DNA of 64,000 nucleotides from Plazaster borealis (lineage: Eukaryota > Echinodermata > Asteroidea > Forcipulatida > Labidiasteridae), in contig CM037472.1 of NCBI GenBank assembly GCA_021014325.1, positions 30,900,234 to 30,964,233 of the forward strand. Reading direction: 5' to 3'. A program made the translations under genes and the position numbers. Within the stretch, counting starts at the first letter, position 1, and each line of letters starts with the position of its first letter. Below, one piece after another: positions 22,998 to 26,647 of this stretch. The notes under the pieces were generated by a model. It worked only from the letters and a program-made list of their open reading frames with translations. It searched no databases and was not told where the DNA came from.

Positions 22998-24701
22998 TAC
23001 ATCTGTAGTGCACCATCTACGATCCACGTCAGTGATTTGATTTATCTGGTAGGGTTCGATCCTGGCACATAGAAAAAGAGCTCCGCACACTGAACAAGTG
23101 AGTTTTCAAGTTAGTTTTGAAGCTAAAGAGAGTGTCTACTAGTCTGAGGTTCAATGGAAGAGCGTTCCAAGAGATGGCGAATTGTGTTCTTGTAATGAAC
23201 CCTATCAGATAAAATCAAATCACTGATATGGATCATACATGTACCAGAAAGTCAACCTCACATAGAACTGCCATTATGCAAAGCGGCTGGCCCAAAACCT
23301 GTCATTCCATCAATGTTGAGGGTGAAAGTACGTATTTAAATTGATTGAATGGAAGGAAAGGAAAGTCATTAGATGCTTGGCAAAAGGACATAGGTTACAT
23401 GTATTAATCCTCACCCTCCCTAATCTTTCTAATCCTCTGTGTTACTCTCTACCTGTACAACTATACGTCCCCTAATGGACTGTTGTCACATTTGGGCCAG
23501 AGCTTCTGCCTGTCATTTATCTTTATTAGATAGAGTGCAGAAGCGTATTGTTAATCTTGTTGATGAAGGGTAAGGATCAATGTTACAACCTCTTTCCCAT
23601 AGTAGGTCTGTAGACAGCCTCTGTTTTTTCTACTGATATTTGCACGGTAAATGTGCCACCAGTGTGTCGGACCTGGTTCTTCCTATCAGGATGTTTGAGC
23701 GTGAAACCAGGCTTTCTGCTTGTTCTCGCCCATACACTCTTGCTTTCCTCTGATGTAAAACAAAGAGCCATTCCATCAGCTTTATTCCATGTACTACATC
23801 TCTTTGGAACTCCTTACCTGGTGCATAAGGTTTATCGCAATTAGCAAAATACCAAGAGAGGGCACTGTTTTGCCAAGCATGTCGGGTGTAGTAAAAGGGG
23901 GCAACCCGGGAAAGCGGTAGCCTGGGCGCACGACGACCGACTGTGTTGTTTATAAAATTGTTGCGACGTTTAAATCATAAGCTTGTTTACTTTTTTAGTT
24001 TACACAGGGCCTAGGCCATGCGTGCAAACATCGTGTACCGCGGTATGCATTTTCCCCCTATGCCCTCCCATGATGCATTGCGGTTCTGAATCGCGATAAA
24101 CCTAATGTTTCCCTCCCTCCATCTAAGAGGAATATTAATTCCTACCCAGCTCCCCAGAGTTATTTTCATCTTCAGTATTTTCTTCTTGTAACCCCTTACC
24201 CCGAGTGGCTTTTAGCCTTGTTTAATGGGGCGAACTTGCAGTCCTAGAGTCCTACCTCAGTTCAATGCCCGGTGGTCTCTAGTCATGGAGGAAGGAAAGT
24301 TTGACTGAATTTTCTATGTTTCTTACAAAACTTTCTGGTTTCAAGGATCAACAGTTTCCACCACACTACCTTGGTACGGATTAACTATACAACGTTTACC
24401 CTTTCATTATGTTGAAGACAAGAGGAGAGTTAATTATGTGCAACCGGCGACCCCGGGCGGACACACCGCAGCACACGTGCACTCTGTGTGCGTGCAACTG
24501 CAAAAAAAGAGTTTCGGAAAACAAAACTGAATATTTTAAGCGAAAAACTTACCTTATATTTTCCAACATAGGAGAATTAACTGTGCGCAATGTTAGACGG
24601 CTTGCTGTCGATCCATATCCAGCCTTAGATTGAGCTTGAATTACCCGTAAAAGTCCCGGGACTACACGAAAAACTCGTGGTGACCGCAACAAGGCTGCCA
24701 T
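564..24701 (-). CDS. LRPPRC: LRPPRC, leucine-rich PPR motif-containing protein (5' half, 19 exons, partial)
   Basis: LRPPRC is a mitochondrial pentatricopeptide-repeat protein which, with SLIRP, stabilises mitochondrial mRNAs and supports their polyadenylation and translation. Nineteen minus-strand exons give about 689 residues, roughly the first half of the 1394-residue human protein. The N-terminus ([20 protein letters not shown]) is Arg-rich with no acidic residues, as in a mitochondrial presequence. Blocks that match human LRPPRC include [55 protein letters not shown] and RGIRNLL, in the same order. Junction phases agree throughout except between exons 11 and 12, where one short exon was not located. 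The remaining exons lie beyond the left edge. Its start codon is about 1.8 kb from that of the divergent dioxygenase gene. Family assignment is very secure; individual splice sites are read by eye. Confidence 0.95.
1195..1505 (-). repeat. tRNA-derived SINE, family 4
   Basis: On the minus strand there is a tRNA-like head (GGTGGCTAGTGCGTAAAGCG for the A box region, GGTTCGATTCC for the B box) at about 1440-1505. A body containing a run of GAGAGAGAAATC and ATATGGGTCGATGTGGC follows. The same head and body recur at 44380-44465 and 44870-45065, split there by another SINE. Confidence 0.7.
1646..1798 (-). CDS. LRPPRC: LRPPRC exon 18
   Basis: Acceptor AATGAAG, donor GTAGGT. It encodes [20 protein letters not shown] and on to GNVDLILKE; contains RGIRNLL, identical to human. 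Phase 0 in, 0 out. Confidence 0.93.
2135..2400 (+). repeat. tRNA-derived SINE, family 1 (diverged)
   Basis: Contains CAGCAGAGTGTGGGTTTGAG and CTTGTGTCCTTGAGCAAGC, the hallmark of the family whose best copy is 41394-41750. The head is degraded. Confidence 0.65.
2707..3148. mobile_element. MITE-like element with ~42-bp terminal inverted repeats
   Basis: The left end (GGGGCCGTTCACAATTATCA) is the reverse complement of the right end (TGATAACTGTGAACGACCCC), extending about 42 bp with mismatches into ACAAGCGTACAAA. TTAA precedes the left end and TAAA follows the right. No coding capacity. Probably a TTAA-type non-autonomous DNA transposon (inference). Confidence 0.7.
3244..3350 (-). CDS. LRPPRC: LRPPRC exon 17
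   Basis: Acceptor CCTCGGCAG, donor GTTGGT. It encodes [20 protein letters not shown] and [15 protein letters not shown], matching human YFLYNLIDSMSD and the following helix. Phase 1 in, 0 out. Confidence 0.88.
4263..4332. repeat. (CAATT)n-like simple repeat
   Basis: Runs of TCAAGTCAATTCAATTCAAT. A similar run is at about 3648-3680; both precede a TTTATTTC motif, suggesting two copies of one element. Confidence 0.5.
4554..4642 (-). CDS. LRPPRC: LRPPRC exon 16
   Basis: Acceptor GTCTCAG, donor GTTTGT. It encodes [20 protein letters not shown] and DKDSDVTKE. Phase 2 in, 1 out; the helical pattern aligns with human WSEITELLYKDG. Confidence 0.85.
4868..5392. mobile_element. Palindromic repeat H, split by a TTAA element
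   Basis: Outer parts 4868-4979 and 5354-5392 match, inverted, the uninterrupted copy at 28795-28947. The element at 4984-5349 interrupts it at TTAA. Confidence 0.75.
4984..5349. mobile_element. TTAA element A, copy 1 (intact)
   Basis: Terminal inverted repeats AGGCACTGTACACGTTTGGT and the complement of ACCAAAACGTGTACGATGCC. Flanked by TTAA at 4980-4983 and 5350-5353. A central hairpin AAACTTCTTGCAAGAAGTTT lies near 5150-5168. No ORF of note. TTAA duplication and small size suggest a piggyBac-type MITE (inference). Confidence 0.8.
5437..5503 (-). CDS. LRPPRC: LRPPRC exon 15
   Basis: Acceptor CTTGACAG, donor GTAAAT. It encodes [20 protein letters not shown] and FHR. The assignment rests on phase (1 in, 2 out), position and weak similarity to human SLQSIRSSLLLGFRR. 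Confidence 0.8.
5504..6329. other. LRPPRC intron, little recognisable
   Basis: AT-rich intron. Only the right terminus of a palindromic repeat P1 copy (TTAAGCAGTTCTATGAAATT, about 6289-6308) is recognisable. Confidence 0.4.
6330..6420 (-). CDS. LRPPRC: LRPPRC exon 14
   Basis: Acceptor TGTTTAG, donor GTAAGT. It encodes [20 protein letters not shown] and [10 protein letters not shown]. Phase 0 in, 1 out; aligns with the human segment after AILQENG. Confidence 0.88.
6508..7112. mobile_element. Repeat M (~600-bp element with inverted ends)
   Basis: Left end ACCACTTCACGTCGG and right end ATACCGAGGCGAACTGA are diverged inverted copies. A second partial copy on the opposite strand is at 49305-49790; both carry GTTTCATTGTGGCAACGATA or its complement and GGAACTAATTATAA. 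No intact protein. The right end is about 40 bp from LRPPRC exon 13. Confidence 0.6.
7155..7276 (-). CDS. LRPPRC: LRPPRC exon 13
   Basis: Acceptor CATTGTAG, donor GTATTA. It encodes [20 protein letters not shown], then [11 protein letters not shown], matching human ILKGMQELGVHPDQETY and the segment after it. Phase 1 in, 0 out. Confidence 0.93.
7277..7945. other. LRPPRC intron, nothing recognised
   Basis: AT-rich sequence without coding similarity, SINE boxes or clear inverted repeats. Confidence 0.4.
7950..8145. repeat. Palindromic repeat P1
   Basis: Begins GGGCCCAATTTCATAGAGCT and ends with its complement AGCTCTATGAAATTGGGCCC. The interior has a paired TGCTTAAGCAC/TAGCTAAGCACAACATAAT theme. 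One of at least six copies here. Confidence 0.75.
8214..8283 (-). CDS. LRPPRC: LRPPRC exon 12
   Basis: Acceptor CTGTTACAG, donor GTACGT. It encodes [20 protein letters not shown]; the block VRPHYFWP is almost identical to human IRPHYFWP. Phase 0 in, 1 out. Confidence 0.94.
9165..9335 (+). repeat. SINE family 1, 3' fragment with (TTA)n tail
   Basis: Carries CACCTTGTAAACCATTGCAT, then GAGCGCTTTGAGACACCCAT, AAAGCGCTACATAAGAACTG and TTATTATTATTATTTT. The ending matches other family-1 SINEs. Confidence 0.65.
9340..9570. repeat. Palindromic repeat P2
   Basis: A near-palindrome opening TTTCATGGCTCTGCTTACCG and closing with AGCAGAGCTATGAAATTGGG; the interior has paired GAATTCTTCGCT motifs. A second copy is at 25178-25428. 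Confidence 0.65.
9571..9850 (+). repeat. SINE family 1 copy
   Basis: CAGAGTGTGAGTTCGGGTCC (B-box region), CTTGAGCAAGACACTTCACC and ATTGCGCCGCGTCACCTTGT in order. The A-box end is lost. Confidence 0.65.
9975..10258 (+). repeat. SINE family 1, 3' portion with (TTA)n tail
   Basis: CTTGTGTCCTTAAGCAAGAC through GAGCACCTTGAGCATCACTG, GAGTGCTATATGTGAAGC and TTATTATTATTATTATTAT. It lies just downstream of LRPPRC exon 11 on the other strand. Confidence 0.7.
10323..10437 (-). CDS. LRPPRC: LRPPRC exon 11
   Basis: Acceptor TCTGCCCAG, donor GTATGT. It encodes [20 protein letters not shown] and VAVHVCLRN, matching the human LTDYCKKLKEV to LHCALLAN stretch. It leaves phase 1 while the next identified exon enters in phase 0. 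A short exon of length 2 modulo 3 is therefore expected in the intron that follows. Confidence 0.85.
10526..10880. repeat. Palindromic element with tRNA-like arms, interrupted
   Basis: The left arm (AGGCATACTACTCGGGTGGG, ATTTGAACCC) is the reverse complement of the right arm (GGTTCGAATCCCACCC, TAGTAATAAGCCTGTGG). The loop, about 10610-10755, contains a GGACACC-rich insert absent from the intact copy at 27791-28057. Confidence 0.7.
10965..11460. mobile_element. MITE G, with ~270-bp insert
   Basis: Ends resemble TATTTTTGACCG-type inverted repeats (GTATTTTTTATCGTGGGAGG and GAGGTCAAAAATATGGTCAA). Compared with 19258-19492, this copy has extra sequence at about 11140-11405. Confidence 0.6.
11598..11758 (-). 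CDS. LRPPRC: LRPPRC exon 10
   Basis: Acceptor TTTACAG, donor GTAAAT. It encodes [20 protein letters not shown], then a longer segment ending DPVVQLGT; matches human [20 protein letters not shown]. Phase 1 in, 0 out. Confidence 0.92.
11890..12235 (-). repeat. SINE family 2 (tRNA-derived, minus strand)
   Basis: On the minus strand: GTGTCGTGGCCGAGCGGTCT (A box), GGGTTCGATACCC (B box), then AGGTAGTGCATTCTGCTCTA, ATGATACCCATGCCTGCATC and GGTGGCAACGTGCCCCTGGT. Other copies are at 15645-15942 and 44465-44830. Confidence 0.8.
12301..12340 (-). CDS. LRPPRC: LRPPRC exon 9 (40-nt micro-exon)
   Basis: Encodes [13 protein letters not shown], matching human ILEKVTCERRYIP. Acceptor ATCAAAG, donor GTGAGT; phase 0 in, 1 out, which restores the frame with the next exon. 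Confidence 0.88.
12440..12960. mobile_element. Repeat Q (copy 1)
   Basis: Shares with 60060-60480 the ordered blocks GAAGCCGACAGTAAAA, GTTAGCCCCAGA, CATCCCTTTTGT, ATTTTGCTTTGT and GGTCGGCTCA. The ends carry GGTTAAA motifs in inverted orientation. No ORF. Confidence 0.6.
13005..13470. repeat. Palindromic repeat E
   Basis: Marked by CACGTTAAAATGG, CATTTTATTTGATAC, AACATGACGTCATC and, at the far end, GGAAAATGAGTGCATC in inverted symmetry. Other copies at 38325-39060 and 52075-52680. Confidence 0.65.
13482..13586 (-). CDS. LRPPRC: LRPPRC exon 8
   Basis: Acceptor GCTTTCAG, donor GTTTGT. It encodes [20 protein letters not shown]. Sequence identity with human is low here, but position, phase (0 to 0) and helix pattern fit the segment preceding ILEKV. 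Confidence 0.85.
13840..14145. repeat. Inverted pair of tRNA-like sequences
   Basis: A plus-strand tRNA-like sequence at 14073-14140 (TAGATAGCTCAGTTGGTAGA for the A box, GGTCGCAGGTTCAAATCC for the B box) faces a diverged minus-strand copy at about 13846-13915. The spacer has no gene. The acceptor ends do not pair, so these are tRNA-like repeat arms rather than functional tRNA genes. Confidence 0.7.
14620..14810. repeat. Repeat D
   Basis: Carries GACCCCTTGCACCAATGTCA, GCAGCTACTGTCTGCCA and a TGACTCCCA motif, which recur at 22130-22310, 39880-40045, 59370-59560 and 59715-59900. Confidence 0.55.
14892..14979 (-). CDS. LRPPRC: LRPPRC exon 7
   Basis: Acceptor TGTGTAG, donor GTAAAG. It encodes [20 protein letters not shown] and KGEIQAIEE, the next PPR unit. 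Phase 2 in, 0 out. Confidence 0.93.
15267..15393. mobile_element. Short MITE with near-perfect palindrome
   Basis: TCACCAAACTCTTCCTAACT at the left is the exact complement of AGTTAGGAAGAGTTTGGTGA at the right. The match continues into TAGGATTAAT, about 30 bp per arm, around a short spacer. Folds as one hairpin. Confidence 0.75.
15645..15942 (-). repeat. SINE family 2 (minus strand)
   Basis: Same order of blocks as 11890-12235, with a clear B box (GGGTTCGAATCCTGG on the minus strand) and A box near 15920-15938. Confidence 0.8.
16008..16046 (-). CDS. LRPPRC: LRPPRC exon 6 (39-nt micro-exon)
   Basis: A 39-nt exon encoding [14 protein letters not shown] across its junctions; human has GDMENAENILTVMR. 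Acceptor GATCAG, donor GTACAG, phase 2 in and 2 out. Its small size and the repeats on both sides make it easy for automatic annotation to miss. Confidence 0.9.
16115..16487. mobile_element. MITE F (hAT-like ends)
   Basis: Terminal inverted repeats CAGGGCTCGAATTT and AAATTTGAGCCCTG, with internal paired GACTTGTCCGGTC and GGCCTCGGGCTTGCGGTCC motifs. CAGGG termini suggest a hAT-type non-autonomous element (inference). Confidence 0.7.
16411..16710. repeat. ~300-bp palindrome overlapping MITE F
   Basis: Arms of about 135-140 bp around a centre near 16560. The inner arm TGGACTGACCATGGTAAGGG pairs with CCCTTACCATGGTCAGTCCA; the outer arm repeats MITE F end sequence in inverted orientation (ACTGGCCCAACACT versus AGTGTTGGGCCAGT). 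Confidence 0.8.
16955..17150. repeat. Palindromic repeat P1
   Basis: Opens CAGGGCCCAATTTCATAGAA and closes TTCTATGAAATTGGACCC; interior matches 7950-8145 closely. Confidence 0.75.
17313..17458 (-). CDS. LRPPRC: LRPPRC exon 5
   Basis: Acceptor GTGAAG and donor GTAAGC. It encodes [20 protein letters not shown], then [19 protein letters not shown], two consecutive PPR units. Phase 0 in, 2 out. Confidence 0.95.
17500..17910. repeat. Direct repeats (~110 bp) flanking a unique insert
   Basis: GGCCATTGAATATCGTCCAC, TAAACTATGCCAGCCTGCAA and GCATAGATCTACACAGTACA recur at about 17500-17585, 17605-17662 and 17835-17900. Between copies two and three lies a 170-bp segment with a GTGGGAG-type minisatellite (about 17735-17775). 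Confidence 0.6.
18305..18645 (+). repeat. SINE family 1 copy
   Basis: TGGGTCGAGCAGTTAAGAGC (A box), GGGTTCGAGTCCCGGTCACG (B box), CTTCGTCCTTCAGATGGGAC. The 3' part (TACGAGCTACAGTGATTAAG) resembles the tail of 46235-46505. Confidence 0.75.
18798..18919 (-). CDS. LRPPRC: LRPPRC exon 4
   Basis: Acceptor AACAG and donor GTATGT. It encodes [20 protein letters not shown] and [13 protein letters not shown], the best-conserved PPR helices of the family. Phase 1 in, 0 out. Confidence 0.95.
18984..19579. mobile_element. MITE F containing a nested MITE G
   Basis: Outer ends CAGGGCTTGAATTG and CAAATTCAAGCCCTG, as in 16115-16487. The inner element 19258-19492 has its own ends CGTATTTTTGACCGC and GCGGTCAAAAATATGG. 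Short CAATT sequences flank the inner element. Confidence 0.7.
20600..20768. repeat. Small inverted repeat R
   Basis: Starts AGGCCTGGAATTTCATCTTT and ends with CTTCAGGCCTG; interior AAAGGCCAAGACCAGGGGCA. A partial inverted copy is at about 30120-30225. A long A tract is at 20397-20417. Confidence 0.5.
20881..21003 (-). CDS. LRPPRC: LRPPRC exon 3
   Basis: Acceptor AACGCAG and donor GTAAGAA. It encodes [20 protein letters not shown] and the helix after it, nearly identical to the human segment with [11 protein letters not shown]. Phase 1 in, 1 out. Confidence 0.94.
21073..21471. mobile_element. TTAA element B, copy 1
   Basis: Flanked by TTAA; ends AGGGATTGTATACGTTTGGT and ACCAAATGTTTACAGACCCT. 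Interior contains TCCTACATAGTTGTAGATAT and GAGATATTGCCGAAAATCTG. Two further copies, 28392-28782 and 40853-41209. Confidence 0.75.
21490..21920. repeat. Degenerate tandem repeat (~50-65-bp unit)
   Basis: About seven imperfect units with the core GATTGAGGCAGTA plus GGATCCTACA. The units differ by substitutions and small indels, so it is an old minisatellite inside an LRPPRC intron. Confidence 0.75.
22130..22310. repeat. Repeat D
   Basis: TCTATAGACCCATTGCACAA at the left and GGGGTCTATAG at the right are inverted ends; TGGGAGTCATTTTGGGAGTC is inside. Confidence 0.6.
22748..22935 (-). CDS. LRPPRC: LRPPRC exon 2
   Basis: Acceptor TTTATAG and donor GTGAGG; phase 2 in, 1 out. It encodes a linker and then [17 protein letters not shown], which matches the human segment with VRRTGRI at the start of the PPR region. 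Confidence 0.92.
22960..23215 (-). mobile_element. LINE 3'-end fragment
   Basis: On the minus strand it reads [19 protein letters not shown] and [10 protein letters not shown]. This is the conserved C-terminus of a CR1/L2-like reverse transcriptase, followed by a (TTA)n tail (22963-22995 as ATAATAATAAT on the plus strand). Confidence 0.75.
23440..23880 (+). mobile_element. LINE reverse-transcriptase C-terminal fragment
   Basis: Plus-strand reading gives [21 protein letters not shown] sequence, then [10 protein letters not shown] and LWNSLP-like remnants in shifting frames. This is the post-RT region of a non-LTR element. Frameshifts show it is dead. It is a different lineage from the fragment just to its left. 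Confidence 0.6.
24553..24701 (-). CDS. LRPPRC: LRPPRC exon 1 (start codon, mitochondrial presequence)
   Basis: Starts at ATG 24701 and ends at a GTAAGT donor, in phase 2. It encodes about 49 residues beginning [20 protein letters not shown]. This ATG is chosen because the peptide starts MAALLRS exactly as vertebrate LRPPRC does. The composition (Arg, Leu, Ser, Ala; acidic residues absent until the end) fits import into mitochondria. Confidence 0.85.
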
Positions 24702-25177
24702 CTTGTATCTGGTTATTTAATTAGTCAAGTGTTGATCAAAGGAGGGCGCACTACAGCCTGCCTGCTGACGACATGACATTGCATGGCAGCGCCTGAGGCT
24801 ACCTCTCTATGCCCTGCTGAACGAAGGTAATCCCTTTACATGCTGAATTTTGACTGGTCAGTTACACATGTCCAGACCCCATGCTTCGACCAAATTGGCC
24901 TGGTACAGTCTTTGAAAATGGCCAATTGTAATCCCAGCATCCCAGCTTTGCCGAGCTTTGTCCCAAGAAATTCTGAACTTTTATTTTATTATTATTTTAT
25001 TGCGTGAGCAGACTATGATTATGATGAATGATCCAGGAGCTGTACTCCTTTTTATAAATGTTTGACTTCTTTTAAAATAAAAAGGATCGGAGTACAGCGC
25101 CCCAGTTACTACATAGGTCTAGTATGACTATGAGCAGACCTGTTTTTCGACAACCTTCCTTGAAGTTAAGATCCAGC

Positions 25178-25428
25178 AGGGACCAATTTCATGGCTCTGC
25201 TTGCCGCTGAATCCTGCGCTAACGTCAACGATCACCATTCTCCGCTTACTGTGCATGCGCCGAATTTCTGCACTAGCTGTGTTAGCGAAGAATTCCTACC
25301 TCCATGCTAGAACACACGCTCACAAGCAAGAATTGTGAAATACGCTTGACGTAAGCGCGGAATTCCCTGCTTCCGTGAGCGCCAATTCTTTGCTTACACG
25401 GTAAGCAGAGCCATGAAATGGTCCCAGA
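25178..25428. repeat. Palindromic repeat P2
   Basis: Matches 9340-9570: TTTCATGGCTCTGCTTGCCG at the left and GTAAGCAGAGCCATGAAATG at the right, with GCGCCGAATTTCTGC inside. Confidence 0.7.
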
Positions 25429-25779
25429 TCGCTACTAAATAGAACTTACCCTTTTAACCTCTGGACATAAATTCTTTTTCACACAGCATAAATTTCACGA
25501 AAAGTGGAGAGAATTATGGTTGAACGACAAAGATTGCGCCCAAGCTTTCATGCGCAAATTTTAAAATCTTGCTAGAAAACAAAGTTTGCGCCGTAAAATA
25601 TGGCACACCGCGCAAATTTTTAAAAATTGCCATTTTGAAGAAGTATGCGCCCAACATACATAATTAAAAAGGAGGGTCTGACAAGGAACACACCCATAAT
25701 GGTCATCTTGACCTGGACTGTGGGGTTTTAGTATTTTGTATGGATATTGAAAAATTTATATTTTGACATGCAAACATCA

Positions 25780-26140
25780 TACCGTACGAAGTCCTTCACA
25801 ATATTGCTCCAGAATACCTCATCAACCTCATCCATCCATACACCTCAGCATACACCGGACTGCGTTCGAATGAGCTCATGATGCTTCATCAGCCCAGGAC
25901 GTCTACTCTTTGGGGCAACAGGTCTTTCTCTGCAACATCAGCCCGAGTGTGGAACCAGCATCCCCTGACTGTCAAATATCTCTACTTCTATCCATCACAA
26001 CATTCAAGAAAAACTTAAAATCTCACATGTTCAACAAGCTTACTCACACAATCCACAGTCCTAATTTGTTTTTCCTCCTCAAGCGCCTTGAGCGCCTTTT
26101 TAGGCGGATTCCAGCGCTATACTAAGTATTCTTTATTACC
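25780..26140 (+). mobile_element. LINE 3'-end fragment
   Basis: Reads LHNIAPEYLINLIHPYTSAY, then GLRSNELMML and RSFSATSARVWNQ, typical of CR1/L2-like reverse-transcriptase C-termini. It ends AGCGCCTTGAGCGCCTTTTT and CCAGCGCTATACTAAGTATT. Two frameshifts are visible. Confidence 0.75.
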
Positions 26141-26467
26141 ATATTGCTGTGTGCACTTAATCAATGCATGTTTACTCCAAATAATTTTGAATGGTCAGTT
26201 TCACATGTCCAGACCCCATGCATGGGCTGGACACCACTACATCCAGAATTGAAGAGGGTCCAAGGAACACCCCCAAGACTCGGTCCAAGTCCACATAATT
26301 GGGGTGTTGAGCGGAGGATTGAGATTTCCTGCGACCAAGTGGGTCCAGAGGGAGTAATGTGCACAAAATCCCTGACACAGCATAAAGTGTTTTTTGTTGT
26401 TTTCTAAACTATAGTATGATTTCAAAAAATATTCTTCGTTCTTCTTACAGAAGTGGTTCACTGCAAA

Positions 26468-26647
26468 ATGTCCAGAGGTCTAGGTTCATATCATCGTGTA
26501 CTGAGATGTGGTGCTCTGTTTCTAAGACCTTGTAAGTCGAACACACTCTCAGCAAAACTGTTTCAGAAGAAATCTTTGCATCCCACTTGGAATGGAAACT
26601 GTGCCACGGCCAGCCCCTTTGTTGCCAAATGGCACTCTACAGGATCG
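26468..26647 (+). CDS. BBOX1-like: Dioxygenase exon 1 (start codon, presequence-like)
   Basis: ATG 26468 is the first in frame after a TTCTTACAG acceptor at 26450. Encodes 60 residues from MSRGLGSYHRVLRCGALFLR, rich in Arg/Lys/Ser and lacking acidic residues. Donor GTACGT; ends in phase 0. The upstream acceptor implies a 5' untranslated exon not located here. Confidence 0.85.

Larger units (their letters stand above)
24702..26450. other. Divergent intergenic interval, LRPPRC / dioxygenase
   Basis: About 1.75 kb between the two start-codon exons. It holds the likely LRPPRC promoter, a P2 repeat (25178-25428) and a LINE fragment (25780-26140). The dioxygenase first coding exon begins after a TTCTTACAG acceptor at 26450. 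At least one untranslated exon, and the real promoter, must therefore lie upstream. No TATA box stands out. Confidence 0.55.
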
